A stretch of 64,000 bases of DNA, taken from positions 62,001 through 126,000 of the forward strand of contig NZ_AYMJ01000002.1 of the NCBI RefSeq assembly GCF_000633255.1, written 5' to 3'. This stretch comes from Pseudomonas sp. H1h. Lineage in GTDB: Bacteria; Pseudomonadota; Gammaproteobacteria; Pseudomonadales; Pseudomonadaceae. A model generated the notes under the pieces. The model was not told where the DNA came from. It searched no databases and saw only the letters and a program-made list of their open reading frames with translations. The translations under genes were made by a program, and so were the position numbers. Below are positions 17,719-27,221 of the stretch, piece after piece. How positions within the stretch are numbered: the first letter of the stretch is position 1; every line of letters starts with the position of its first letter.

Positions 17719-20238
17719 ATGATTTCTTTGCCGATCGATGAAGTTTTACCCGCCCTGCGTGAAGCGTTGGCGACACGCCACGAAGCCGTGCTCGAAGCAC
17801 CGCCCGGCGCCGGTAAAACCACCCGCGTGCCCTTGGCCTTGCTCGATGAAGCCTGGCTGGCCGGGCAGACCATCCTTATGCTCGAACCGCGCCGTCTGGC
17901 GGCGCGTGCGGCGGCTGAACGACTGGCCAGCGAACTGGGCGAGAAGGTCGGTGAAACCGTCGGTTATCGCATCCGCCTCGACAGCAAGGTCGGCCCCAAC
18001 ACCCGTATCGAGGTGGTCACCGAAGGCATTCTCACCCGGCGCCTGCAGGACGATCCGGCGCTGGAAGGCGTGGGCCTGCTGATTTTCGACGAATTCCACG
18101 AGCGCAGCCTCGATGCCGATCTGGCATTGGCGCTCAGTTTGAACGGTCGTGAACTGTTCCGAGCTGAACAGCCGCTGAAGATTCTGCTGATGTCGGCCAC
18201 GCTGGAAGGCGAACGTCTGGCCGGGTTGCTGGATGACGCGCCGATCCTGCGCAGCGAAGGGCGCATGTACCCGGTGGCGATGCGTTGGGGCCGGCCATTC
18301 CAGCCCGGCGAATACATCGATCAGCGCGTGACCCAGACCGTCCTCGAAGCCTTGCACGATGAAACCGGCAGCCTGCTGGTGTTCCTTCCGGGGCAGGCGG
18401 AAATCCGTCGCGTGCATCAGCAATTGAGCGATGCCATTGGCGAGCGCAGCGATGTGTTGCTCTGCCCGCTGCACGGCGAACTGGATCTGAATGCCCAGCG
18501 CGCCGCGATCGATCCGGCTCCCGCCGGCCAGCGCAAAGTGGTGCTGGCGACCAACATCGCCGAGACCAGTTTGACCATTAACGGCGTGCGCGTGGTGATC
18601 GACGCCGGGTTGGCGCGGGTGCCGCGTTTTGACCCTGGCAGCGGCATGACCCGACTCGACACCCAGCGTATTTCCAAGGCCAGCGCCACCCAGCGCGCGG
18701 GCCGGGCGGGGCGTCTGGAACCGGGTGTGTGTTATCGCTTGTGGTCGCAGGATCAGCACGAACAACTAGCCGCTTACGGCAGTGCGGAAATTCTTTCAGC
18801 GGATCTGGCGAGCCTGGCCCTCCAGCTCGGACGCTGGGGCGTGACCCCAGGCGAACTGGTCTGGCTCGATGTGCCACCGGCGGCGGCTTATGCCCAGGCG
18901 CAGGATCTGTTGCAGCGCCTCGGCGCGCTCGAAGGCGAAACGCTGACCGCGCATGGTCAGGCCATGGCTGAACTGCCGGCGCATCCGCGCATCGCCCATC
19001 TGTTGCTGCGCGGCCAGGCGCTGGGGCTGGCGAACATGGCGTGCGACGTTGCGGCGCTGCTCGGCGAGCGCGATATCCTGCGCGGAGCCGGTGCGGATTT
19101 GCACAGCCGATTGGTCCTGCTCTCTGGCGAGGAGCGCGCATCGCGCGGTGCTCAGGGGGGCGTGCAGCGAGCGCGGCAACTGGCGCGACAATATCGGGGT
19201 TATCTGCGCGGCAAGGCGAGCGCGCCGGTCAGCGATCCCGATCACCCGCGCTGGCTCGGTGCGCTGCTGGCGCTGGCCTATCCGGATCGCGTCGCTCAGC
19301 AGCGCCGCGCCGGTGGTGCGGAATATCGTCTGGCCAATGGTCGCGCAGCACTGTTCGCCGAAGCCGACAGCCTGATGAAGGAGCCGTGGATTGTCATTGC
19401 CGACCTCGGCAGCCGTCAGGGTCAGCGCGAGGAACGGATTTATCTGGCGGCGGATTTCGATCCGGCGCTGTTCGATTCAGTGTTGGCCGAGCAGGTCAGT
19501 GGCGTCGATCAACTGGATTGGGACGAGCGCGAAGGCGTGCTGCGCGCCGAGCGCCAGCGCAAGGTTGGCGAACTGATCCTCAGCCGCGAACCGTTGACCG
19601 GTCTCGACGAAGCGGCGCGCAGTCAGGCGCTGGTCAATCTGGTGCGGCGCAAAGGTCTGGAGTTGCTGCCGTGGACGCCGGAGCTGCGCCAGTGGCAGGC
19701 ACGGGTCGCGCTGCTGCGGCAACTGGATCTGGCGGCACAGACTGACAGCCAGTGGCCGGATGTCGGCGACGCGACGTTGCTGAACACCCTCGAGCATTGG
19801 TTAATGCCTTATTTGGGCAAAGTCTCGCGGCTCAGCCATTTCGCCAATCTGGACCTGTCGAGCATCGTCCGCAATCTGCTGCCGTGGCCGTTGCCGCAAC
19901 GGCTGGACGAGCTGGCGCCGCATCACATCAGTGTGCCGTCGGGCTCGTCGATTCGTCTGGACTACAGCGAGCAGCCACCGATTCTCGCGGTGCGCCTGCA
20001 GGAGTTGTTCGGCCTGGCCGAGACACCACGCATTGCCGGCGGCCGGCAAGTGGTCAAGCTGCACCTGTTGTCCCCGGCGCGGCGGCCGGTGCAGGTGACG
20101 CAGGATCTGGCCAACTTCTGGCGCAGCACCTATGCCGAGGTGAAGAAGGATTTGAAGGGACGTTATCCGAAGCACTATTGGCCGGATGATCCGTTGGTGG
20201 CCGAGGCCACGGCGCGGGCCAAACCGCGCGGCACGTGA
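17719..20238 (+). CDS. hrpB: ATP-dependent RNA helicase HrpB
   Basis: A DEAH-type superfamily 2 helicase of 839 residues. Motif I is APPGAGKTT, motif II is DEFHERSLDADL (DEFH variant), motif III is SATLEG, and motif VI is QRAGRAGRLEPG. The HrpB-specific C-terminal domain covers about the last 250 residues, including GKVSRLSHFANLDL and the terminal FWRSTYAEVKKDLKGRYPKHYWPDDP. Its cellular substrate is poorly known. The start at 17719 follows GGGGAGCC; a frame extension to 17695 has no ribosome-binding site. Confidence 0.95.
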   Translation: MISLPIDEVLPALREALATRHEAVLEAPPGAGKTTRVPLALLDEAWLAGQTILMLEPRRLAARAAAERLASELGEKVGETVGYRIRLDSKVGPNTRIEVVTEGILTRRLQDDPALEGVGLLIFDEFHERSLDADLALALSLNGRELFRAEQPLKILLMSATLEGERLAGLLDDAPILRSEGRMYPVAMRWGRPFQPGEYIDQRVTQTVLEALHDETGSLLVFLPGQAEIRRVHQQLSDAIGERSDVLLCPLHGELDLNAQRAAIDPAPAGQRKVVLATNIAETSLTINGVRVVIDAGLARVPRFDPGSGMTRLDTQRISKASATQRAGRAGRLEPGVCYRLWSQDQHEQLAAYGSAEILSADLASLALQLGRWGVTPGELVWLDVPPAAAYAQAQDLLQRLGALEGETLTAHGQAMAELPAHPRIAHLLLRGQALGLANMACDVAALLGERDILRGAGADLHSRLVLLSGEERASRGAQGGVQRARQLARQYRGYLRGKASAPVSDPDHPRWLGALLALAYPDRVAQQRRAGGAEYRLANGRAALFAEADSLMKEPWIVIADLGSRQGQREERIYLAADFDPALFDSVLAEQVSGVDQLDWDEREGVLRAERQRKVGELILSREPLTGLDEAARSQALVNLVRRKGLELLPWTPELRQWQARVALLRQLDLAAQTDSQWPDVGDATLLNTLEHWLMPYLGKVSRLSHFANLDLSSIVRNLLPWPLPQRLDELAPHHISVPSGSSIRLDYSEQPPILAVRLQELFGLAETPRIAGGRQVVKLHLLSPARRPVQVTQDLANFWRSTYAEVKKDLKGRYPKHYWPDDPLVAEATARAKPRGT

Positions 20239-20289
20239 AGGTCAAAACATCACAACCTGCCATCCATTGACGGTGCGACATCGATCTAC

Positions 20290-20313
20290 TGTGGGAGCAA
20301 ACCCGCTCCCACA
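20290..20313. repeat. Single REP palindrome
   Basis: TGTGGGAGCAAACCCGCTCC (20290-20309), continuing CACA, is a lone palindromic REP between the convergent ends of hrpB and the LysR gene. Its loop AAAC differs from the GGCTTGCTCG-type copies elsewhere. Confidence 0.75.
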
Positions 20314-20335
20314 ATGAGTCTGAGCGTGTTCGCTG

Positions 20336-21250
20336 CTAAATACGCGCCTTGCCCGTCAGTTGTTCCCGGCAGTAATCGGCGAACAACTGCGCCGGCTTGG
20401 TCAGTTGCCCACGCTTGAGCCAAGCCGCCACCAGCCCTGAGCCGGTGACATCTTCGGCAATCTCCACGCACACCACTTTCTTGCCGTCATAGGTGCATTC
20501 CGAATGCGGTCGGGTGACCAGCACCGAGAAGCCAAAGCCCTGGCCGACCATGCCGCGGACCATCTCGATCGACGGCGAGCTGAACTCGATGCGCGGAGTC
20601 AGGCCCAGTTCTTCGAAGAGGCTGACGAAGTAGGTCCGGCTCGGTTGTACGTCCAGCAGAATCATTGGCTCCAGACACAGGTCACGCAGCGACACTTGCT
20701 TGTACTGGGCGAAACGGTGGTCGGCCGGCAGCAACGCGTACGGCCGTTGCGCCGGCATCAGTGGCTCGGTCTGGATGGTGGCGTCGAGTTCGTGTTCATA
20801 GAGGATGACCAGGTCGAACGTGCCCGAGGTCAGGCCCAGCACCAGTTCCTGTTGTTCGCCGTCGCGGATGCGGATTTTCACCCCGGGGTAGAGCGCGGAA
20901 AACCCGGCGATCAATTGCGGCAAGTACAACGGGGCGACGGTTTCGAAGCAGCCGATGTCGATCTGCCCGGCGACGATGTCATTGTCGGCCAGGGCGTTCT
21001 GCTCGAACTCCCGGGCCATGCGCAACAGCTCCTGCGCCTTGCGGAAAAACCGTGCACCGCTGGGCGTCAGGGATACGCCTTGGGCGTGATGGCGGATCAG
21101 CAGTTGCACGGCGAAGCTGTCTTCCAGCCCCTTGATTGCCGTGGAGATCGCCGGTTGCGCGATGTACAGCTTGCGTGAAGCTTCGGCAACGCTGCCGCAT
21201 TCGACGGTGGTGATGAAGTATTTGAGCTGACGCAAATTGTAGGCGGCCAC
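20336..21250 (-). CDS. LysR-family transcriptional regulator
   Basis: A 304-residue LysR regulator. The N-terminal winged HTH carries LRQLKYFITTVECGSVAEAS and KLYIAQPAISTAIKGLED. A PBP2-type effector domain follows (about 92-300). It is divergent from the aldehyde dehydrogenase and the NitT/TauT ABC genes, so it most likely controls them in response to their substrate or intermediate. The 222-base intergenic region is AT-rich near 21310-21420 and is the expected operator site. The inducer is unknown. Confidence 0.92.
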   Translation of the reverse strand: MAAYNLRQLKYFITTVECGSVAEASRKLYIAQPAISTAIKGLEDSFAVQLLIRHHAQGVSLTPSGARFFRKAQELLRMAREFEQNALADNDIVAGQIDIGCFETVAPLYLPQLIAGFSALYPGVKIRIRDGEQQELVLGLTSGTFDLVILYEHELDATIQTEPLMPAQRPYALLPADHRFAQYKQVSLRDLCLEPMILLDVQPSRTYFVSLFEELGLTPRIEFSSPSIEMVRGMVGQGFGFSVLVTRPHSECTYDGKKVVCVEIAEDVTGSGLVAAWLKRGQLTKPAQLFADYCREQLTGKARI

Positions 21251-21472
21251 GGCAAACCTCAGGACGAGCGGACTCGACTTCCAAGCAATTTGTGCGCCGC
21301 CGCGTCCGCTGCGCGACGTTGTTTTTGTCCTTGAACCTTAGTCATCCGTGCAGGTTTTGGGGAAACCGATTGAGCAGTTTTTTCATTGCCTGCGAAGACA
21401 TTTTTACTGGTTTTAGCCCGCCGGGGCCTGAGCGACCATCGACTGCACAATAACGTCCAAGGAGCATCCGAC

Positions 21473-22963
21473 GTGTTCGAGCTTGCAGAGTGGCAGCGCC
21501 AGGCCGTTGCATTGAAGTTTCCCGATCAAGCCGTGATCAACGGTCAACACTGCGCCGCGCAATCAGGGCAGACCTTCGTTGCGATCAATCCCGCCACCGG
21601 CCAGTTACTGGCCAATGTCGCCGCGTGTGGCGAGGAGGATGTGGACGCGGCGGTGTGCAATGCGCGACAAGTGTTCGAGGCCGGTACCTGGGCGCAGCGC
21701 CCGCCCGCCGAGCGCAAGCAAGTGCTGCTGCGCCTGGCTGATCTGCTGATGGAGCATCGTGAAGAGCTGGCCTTGCTCGACTCGCTGAATATGGGCAAAC
21801 CGGTGATGGACGCTTACAACATTGACGTGCCGGGCGCCGCCGGGGTGTTTCGCTGGTATGCCGAAAGCATCGACAAACTCTACGACCAGATCGCCCCCGG
21901 CGCGGCCAATGTGCTGGCGACCATCACCCGTGAAGCGCTGGGTGTGGTGGCAGCAGTGGTGCCGTGGAATTTCCCGTTGGACATGGCCGCGTGGAAGCTC
22001 GCGCCGGCGCTGGCGGCGGGTAATTCGGTGATCCTCAAACCGGCCGAGCAATCACCGTTTTCCGCGTTGCGTCTGGCCGAGCTGGCGCTGGAAGCCGGCC
22101 TGCCGCCGGGCGTGCTCAACGTGCTACCGGGGCTTGGCGAACAGACCGGCAAAGCCTTGGGCCTGCACCCGGATGTCGATTGTCTGGTGTTCACCGGCTC
22201 GACGCAGGTTGGCAAATATTTCATGCAGTACTCGGCGCAATCCAATCTCAAACAAGTGTGGCTGGAGTGCGGCGGAAAAAGTGCCAATCTGGTGTTCGCC
22301 GATTGCCGCGATCTGGATTTGGCTGCGGAAAAAGCCGCGTTCGGGATCTTCTTCAATCAGGGCGAAGTGTGTTCGGCCAACTCGCGGCTGTTGGTCGAAC
22401 GCTCGATTCACGACGAGTTTGTCGAGCGTCTGAAATCTCAGGCTGAGCGCTGGCTGCCGGGTGATCCGCTCGACCCGCAAAGCCGTGCCGGTGCCATCGT
22501 CGATCACCGGCAGACGGCGAGCATCATGCGCGCCATTCGCGGCGCCGAGCAGTCGGGGGCGGCCCGGGTGTGTGGCGGTCAGCAGCGGCGTTTCAATGGT
22601 TCGGACAACTTCATCGAGCCGACGATTTTTACCGGCGTCAGCGCCGACATGCCGTTGTTTCGCGAAGAGGTGTTCGGGCCGGTGCTGGCGGTGGTGCCGT
22701 TCGACGATGAAGACGAAGCGGTGCGGCTGGCCAATGACAGTGTGTATGGGCTGGCGGCGTCGCTGTGGACCGATGATCTGCATCGCGCGCACCGCGTGGC
22801 CCGACGGCTGCGGGCGGGCACGGTGTCGGTCAATACCGTCGATGCGCTGGACGTGACCGTGCCGTTCGGCGGCAGCAAGCAATCGGGGTTTGGCCGCGAC
22901 CTGTCGCTGCACTCATTCGACAAATACACTCAGCTGAAAACCACCTGGTTTCAGTTGCGCTGA
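21473..22963 (+). CDS. NAD(P)+-dependent aldehyde dehydrogenase
   Basis: A 496-residue aldehyde dehydrogenase, closest in style to gamma-glutamyl-gamma-aminobutyraldehyde (PuuC) and betaine aldehyde dehydrogenases. Catalytic residues are Glu265 in LECGGKSAN and Cys300 in FNQGEVCSAN. VVPWNFPLDMAAWKLAPAL and ILKPAEQSPFSAL are also conserved. The GTG at 21473 is chosen because AAGGAG lies 8 bases upstream; an ATG at 21386 lacks this and would add a basic extension. It is followed by an ABC importer, which suggests uptake and oxidation of an amine- or sulfonate-derived aldehyde, but the substrate is not established. Confidence 0.9.
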   Translation: MFELAEWQRQAVALKFPDQAVINGQHCAAQSGQTFVAINPATGQLLANVAACGEEDVDAAVCNARQVFEAGTWAQRPPAERKQVLLRLADLLMEHREELALLDSLNMGKPVMDAYNIDVPGAAGVFRWYAESIDKLYDQIAPGAANVLATITREALGVVAAVVPWNFPLDMAAWKLAPALAAGNSVILKPAEQSPFSALRLAELALEAGLPPGVLNVLPGLGEQTGKALGLHPDVDCLVFTGSTQVGKYFMQYSAQSNLKQVWLECGGKSANLVFADCRDLDLAAEKAAFGIFFNQGEVCSANSRLLVERSIHDEFVERLKSQAERWLPGDPLDPQSRAGAIVDHRQTASIMRAIRGAEQSGAARVCGGQQRRFNGSDNFIEPTIFTGVSADMPLFREEVFGPVLAVVPFDDEDEAVRLANDSVYGLAASLWTDDLHRAHRVARRLRAGTVSVNTVDALDVTVPFGGSKQSGFGRDLSLHSFDKYTQLKTTWFQLR

Positions 22964-23314
22964 TACCGCGTCGCCCCTTTTCGCGAGCAGGCTCACTCCT
23001 ACAGTTGACCGCGTTCCACTGTGGAAGCGGGCTTACTCGCGAATGCGGTGGGTCAGTCACAGAAAATCCCTGATCTGCCCCCCCTTTGAGCACCCCCGCA
23101 AACCGCGCCCTTTAGCAGTGCACACTACCCAGTTTTTTCATCATTTGCTGCCAACTATTTCCTGATTTTCCTCGGATCGCACATGGGCCACCATCGATCT
23201 CGCCAGCCCGATGTTTCACGCCAGAGTCCAGCAGAGACCGCAGCGTGGATTACATCATCGGTGCCGGCCGTACTGCCCATGACAAAACTAAATCAACAGC
23301 GTCGGGAGTGCTCC
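22964..23314. other. Intergenic region, aldehyde dehydrogenase / ABC importer
   Basis: These 351 bases contain a decayed REPIN at 22979-23043, then about 270 bases of non-coding sequence with AT-rich runs (CAGTTTTTTCATCATTTGC). This could hold a separate promoter for the ABC genes. The frame open upstream of 23315 has no signal peptide and is rejected as coding. Confidence 0.5.
22979..23043. repeat. Degenerate REPIN
   Basis: TTTCGCGAGCAGGCTCACTCC-like and TGTGGAAGCGGGCTTACTCG copies, each with point changes from the consensus, lie in outward-facing order after the aldehyde dehydrogenase. Confidence 0.65.
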
Positions 23315-24301
23315 ATGATCAAGTCCTTGTGTATCCGTCTCACCCATCCTCTGGCGATCACCGCCCTGGCGGCCACGGTCGCGACCAGCGCCCAGGCCGG
23401 CACCCTGTCCATCGGCCATACCACCTGGGTCGGCTATGGCACGCTCTATCTGGCTCAGGACCTTGGCTACTTCAAGGAAAACGGGTTGACCGTCGAACTG
23501 CCGGTAGTTGAAGAAGCTTCGATGTACATGGCAGCCCAAGCCTCCGGTCAACTGTCCGGCTCGGCCTCGACCATCGACGAGGTGCTCAAATACCGCCCGC
23601 AGTTCTGCTTCAAGGCAGTTGCGGCGCTGGATGACAGCCATGGCGGCGACGGTGTGCTGGTCGGCAAGGACGTGAAGTCGTTGCAGGAACTCAAGGGCCA
23701 GGCCGTGGCGGTCAACGAAGGCTCGACGTCGCAGTTCTGGCTGTCGTACCTGCTGAAAAAGAACGGCATGAAAATGAGCGACATCACCGTGCAGAACATG
23801 ACCGCCGACGATGCCGCCACCGCGTTCATCGCCGGGCGTGTACCCGCTGCCGTGACCTGGGAACCGCACCTGTCGATGGTGCGTGACAAGCAGCAGGGCA
23901 AGGTGCTGATCGACAGCAGCAGTACCCCGGGGGTGATCGTTGATGTGGTGGCGCTCAACTGCAGCGTCATCGAAAAACAGCCGCAGGACGTCAAGGCGTT
24001 GGTCAGCGGTTTGTACAAGGCGGTCAAGTACACCCAGGAGCATCCGGACGAGGCCTACGCGATCATGGCCAAAGGTGTCGGCGGCTACCTCTCCGATCCG
24101 AAGGAACTGGCCGCTGCCGCCAAGGGCGTGCGTTTCTACGATCAGGCCATGAGCGAAAAACTCCTCGGTTCGCCGGGCAAGCCGGGTGACAGCGCAGCGC
24201 TGATCAAACTGGCCAACGAAACCGCCAGCGAACTGCAAGGCAAGCCCTACAACGTCAGCCATGACGATCTGGTCGACAACCGTTTCGTCAGCCCGCTTTA
24301 G
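23315..24301 (+). CDS. NitT/TauT-type ABC transporter substrate-binding protein
   Basis: A 328-residue periplasmic binding protein. The signal peptide covers the first 26 residues or so (LAITALAATVATSAQA, then GTLSIG). The mature part has the NMT1/SsuA-like fold: TTWVGYGTLYLAQDLGYFKE, LKGQAVAVNEGSTSQFWLSY and GRVPAAVTWEPH. The family binds taurine, alkanesulfonates, nitrate or thiamine precursors. The ligand cannot be read from the sequence. It is the first gene of a three-gene transporter, 9 bases before the permease. Confidence 0.9.
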   Translation: MIKSLCIRLTHPLAITALAATVATSAQAGTLSIGHTTWVGYGTLYLAQDLGYFKENGLTVELPVVEEASMYMAAQASGQLSGSASTIDEVLKYRPQFCFKAVAALDDSHGGDGVLVGKDVKSLQELKGQAVAVNEGSTSQFWLSYLLKKNGMKMSDITVQNMTADDAATAFIAGRVPAAVTWEPHLSMVRDKQQGKVLIDSSSTPGVIVDVVALNCSVIEKQPQDVKALVSGLYKAVKYTQEHPDEAYAIMAKGVGGYLSDPKELAAAAKGVRFYDQAMSEKLLGSPGKPGDSAALIKLANETASELQGKPYNVSHDDLVDNRFVSPL

Positions 24302-24310
24302 GAGGTCTGC

Positions 24311-25114
24311 ATGTTCAAGCGCAAATCATGGCTGAGCCGCTGCCTCACGCCCAAGACCGGGTTGCCGGTGCAAGTGGTGTGGAGCGCCAGCGGTCTGGCC
24401 TGGGTGTTGCTGGTCGGCCTGTGGGCCGGGTTGTCCTACGGCGGCATCGTTCCGGGGATGTTTCTGCCAACCCCCGGCGCGGTGCTCGAGGCGGCCGTGC
24501 GCCTGAGCCGCGACGGTACGCTTGGCACCCACGTGTGGGCCAGCGTCGAAGTGGTGATGGTCGGCTTCATTGTCTCGTCGCTGGTGGCGGTGCCGCTGGG
24601 CTTGCTGATGGGCAGCTTTCGCATCGTCCAGGCGTTCCTCGAACCGCTGGTCAACTTCATTCGCTACCTGCCGGTGACCTCGTTCGTGCCGCTGTTCATC
24701 CTGTGGATTGGTATCGGTCTGGAGCAGCGCGTGTCGGTGATTATCTTCGGTGTGTTCTTCCAGCAACTGGTGATGATCGCGGACGTGTCCAAAGGGATTT
24801 CCAAGGATCTGATCAACGCGTCCTACACCTTGGGTTCCAGCCGCCGTGACGCGGTGCTGCATGTGATCGCTCCGGCCTCGGTGCCCGGTGTGCTCGACAC
24901 CCTGCGCGTGACCATGGGCTGGGCCTGGACGTATCTGGTGGTGGCCGAGCTGGTCGCGGCCTCCAGTGGCCTCGGTTACCTGAGCCTCAAAGCCATGCGC
25001 GGCTTTCAGGTCGACGTGATTTTCCTCGCCATCGCGATCATCGGCCTGCTGGGTCTGGTCACCGATCAACTGTTCCGTTTTCTCCGCTTGAGGGTTGCCG
25101 CATGGGCTCAGTAA
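24311..25114 (+). CDS. NitT/TauT-type ABC transporter permease
   Basis: A 267-residue inner-membrane permease of the BPD_transp_1 class with about six helices. The EAA loop is recognisable in YTLGSSRRDAVLHVIAPASVPGVLDTLRV. FIRYLPVTSFVPLFILWIGIG is typical of SsuC/TauC. It overlaps the ATPase gene by 13 bases, so the two are translationally coupled. Confidence 0.92.
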   Translation: MFKRKSWLSRCLTPKTGLPVQVVWSASGLAWVLLVGLWAGLSYGGIVPGMFLPTPGAVLEAAVRLSRDGTLGTHVWASVEVVMVGFIVSSLVAVPLGLLMGSFRIVQAFLEPLVNFIRYLPVTSFVPLFILWIGIGLEQRVSVIIFGVFFQQLVMIADVSKGISKDLINASYTLGSSRRDAVLHVIAPASVPGVLDTLRVTMGWAWTYLVVAELVAASSGLGYLSLKAMRGFQVDVIFLAIAIIGLLGLVTDQLFRFLRLRVAAWAQ

Positions 25115-25938
25115 CCGCTGCCAATCACCGTTTCCTCGAACCGCGAGCCGCCGCGCCGCAAGCCGCCGCGCGCCTGCAAGTGGACAAGGTCAGCCTGCGC
25201 TACAAGAGGCCCGATGGCGGCACATTCACCGCGCTGGAACAGGTGTCGTTCGAGGTGCCGGATCAGCAGTTCGCGGTACTCGTCGGGCCGTCGGGGTGCG
25301 GCAAGTCGAGCCTGTTGTACCTGACTGCCGGCCTGGCCGAGCCGACGTCCGGCGAGATCTACGTCGGCGGTCAGCAAGTGCAAGGCCCCGGTGCCGATCG
25401 CGGCATGGTGTTCCAGAGCTACACGCTGTTTCCGTGGCTGACGGTGCGCCAGAACGTCGAATTCGGCCTCAAGCGGCGCGGCATGCCGGCGGCGCGGCGC
25501 AAGGAAATCGTCGACTATTACGTCAACGAAGTGGGCCTTGCCGGGTTTGCTGACAACTACGCCAAGCAGCTCTCGGGCGGCATGATGCAGCGCGTGGCGA
25601 TTGCCCGGGCGCTGGCCAATGATCCGCAGATCCTGTTGATGGATGAACCGTTTGGCGCACTGGACAGCCAGACTCGTTTGCAGATGCAGCAGCTGTTGCT
25701 GCGGGTCTGGGGCAACAGCAAGAAGACTGTGCTGTTCGTGACTCATGATATTGACGAGGCGATCCTGCTCGGCGACCGGGTCTACGTGATGGGCGCCAAA
25801 CCGGGGCGGATCAAGCAGATCCTCGACGTGCCGATCGAACGTCCGCGCTCACTGGACATGGTCATGGAGCGCTCGTTCATCGACATGAAACGCGAGATCT
25901 TCGGGCTGCTGCATGACGACCTCGAAGAAGTGCACTGA
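25102..25938 (+). CDS. NitT/TauT-type ABC transporter ATPase
   Basis: A 278-residue ATP-binding subunit. Walker A is GPSGCGKSS, the Q-loop is in MVFQSYTLFPWLT, the signature is LSGGMMQRVAIARAL, Walker B is ILLMDEPFGALD, and the H-loop is in FVTHDIDEA. It is about 20 residues longer at the N-terminus than SsuB/TauB (an Ala-rich leader before LQVDKVSLRY), so an internal start is possible. With the binding protein and permease it forms a complete importer. Confidence 0.93.
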   Translation: MGSVTAANHRFLEPRAAAPQAAARLQVDKVSLRYKRPDGGTFTALEQVSFEVPDQQFAVLVGPSGCGKSSLLYLTAGLAEPTSGEIYVGGQQVQGPGADRGMVFQSYTLFPWLTVRQNVEFGLKRRGMPAARRKEIVDYYVNEVGLAGFADNYAKQLSGGMMQRVAIARALANDPQILLMDEPFGALDSQTRLQMQQLLLRVWGNSKKTVLFVTHDIDEAILLGDRVYVMGAKPGRIKQILDVPIERPRSLDMVMERSFIDMKREIFGLLHDDLEEVH

Positions 25939-25960
25939 CTTGGAGTCATGCATATTTCCC

Positions 25961-26047
25961 TGTGTGTGGGCTTGCTCGCGAAGGCGTAGTGTCAGCCGCC
26001 ATCAACTTTGCAGACACACCGCTTTCGCGAGCAAGCCCGCTCCCACA
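25961..26047. repeat. REPIN between convergent ABC ATPase and EEP hydrolase genes
   Basis: TGTGTGTGGGCTTGCTCGCG at 25961 (a short deletion relative to the consensus) is paired with inverted TTCGCGAGCAAGCCCGCTCC at 26024. Confidence 0.82.
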
Positions 26048-26067
26048 GGAGGTCTTGTGTTTGCTGG

Positions 26068-27147
26068 CTATGGGGTAGCCGGGAGCAGGAACCGGGCGAT
26101 GACCGGCAAGTGATCGGAAACGCGCAAGGTATCGTCCTGCCGCACCCTCGCTTCGACCCGTTTGATTTTCGGGCTGTAGAACAGGTAGTCGACCGTGCGA
26201 TCCGGGCCATTGAGGCCTGGGTCGTTGGGGTAGTGGGTCAGCCAGTGGGCGCGGTCGATGCCGCTGGCTTCGTTGTTGGTCGGGATCATCGGGTATTTGT
26301 CCCACAACAGGTGCAGCGCGCTGTCGATCGAGTAGGGCGTGCGCTGCTCGGCGGGCAGGCGCTGATACTGGCCCAGCGGCAACAGGTTGAAGTCGCCGCC
26401 GATCAGCCACGGCAGGCCCTGGCTTTCGTATTTGTCGAGCACTTTGGCCACCGCGGTCACTTGCGCCTGCAAGGTGTCATCGGGTTGTCTGGCGCGATCC
26501 AGGTGTGTGTTGAACACCGTCAGCTGCCCGCCGTCACTCAGCGGCAGTTTGGTGACAAGCAGGGCGTCCTTCGGTTGGAACTGGCGGCTGATGAGGTTCG
26601 CCGGGGGCACCGGCAGTTGCAGGCGTTCGGCGTGTTCGATGCGGTAGCGGCTCAGGGTCGCCAGTTGTCGGCCAACGCTGCCGAAGATATGCGGCTCGGG
26701 GACGAAATCGGCCTTCCAGTCGAAAGCGTGGGCGCTGCACGGGTAGAGGTCGGTGACCCGCTCCTGCAGCAGTTTGAGCTGATTCTGGTAATCACTGGCC
26801 TTGGCACCGTCATCCAGTTCCTGCAGCAACACCACGTCGGGCTGCTCGTCGCGAATCACCCGCGCCACTTCGTCGAGGCTGAAGGCCATGTCTTCCGGCG
26901 TCGGCGCTTCATCGTCGCCTTGGGCCAGGTCGTTCCAGAACACGTAGCGCTTGCCGGCGAGGTATTGCACGTTCCAGGTCATGACTTTCAGCGCCTGCCC
27001 GGGCACCAGGTTCGGCGGCGTACCGGTGCAGGTGACTGGCAGGGTTTTGCGGGCATCGGGGCGCCAGGTCAAGCTGTAGATCAGCCCGCCGATCAGGACG
27101 ATGGCGAGCAAACACGGCAACAGGGTGTAGCGCAGCAGACGGGGCAT
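26068..27147 (-). CDS. Membrane-anchored endonuclease/exonuclease/phosphatase family protein
   Basis: A 359-residue protein with an N-terminal signal anchor (YTLLPCLLAIVLIGGLIYSL) and an exported DNase I-like EEP domain. The fold's signature residues are visible: MTWNVQY, VLLQELDDG, GGDFNLLP and the terminal SDHLPVIARF, which supplies the catalytic Asp-His. EEP enzymes include nucleases, inositol phosphatases and sphingomyelinases, and the substrate here is unknown. The start at 27147 puts the anchor at the N-terminus. The gene is downstream of the YciC-type gene on the same strand. Confidence 0.85.
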   Translation of the reverse strand: MPRLLRYTLLPCLLAIVLIGGLIYSLTWRPDARKTLPVTCTGTPPNLVPGQALKVMTWNVQYLAGKRYVFWNDLAQGDDEAPTPEDMAFSLDEVARVIRDEQPDVVLLQELDDGAKASDYQNQLKLLQERVTDLYPCSAHAFDWKADFVPEPHIFGSVGRQLATLSRYRIEHAERLQLPVPPANLISRQFQPKDALLVTKLPLSDGGQLTVFNTHLDRARQPDDTLQAQVTAVAKVLDKYESQGLPWLIGGDFNLLPLGQYQRLPAEQRTPYSIDSALHLLWDKYPMIPTNNEASGIDRAHWLTHYPNDPGLNGPDRTVDYLFYSPKIKRVEARVRQDDTLRVSDHLPVIARFLLPATP

Positions 27148-27221
27148 GGCTCGGCTTATCGCGTTACAAAAGTGACCCCGAGCATACCCGACCGCAGACG
27201 CTTGGCCCAAGGGGCACGAGG

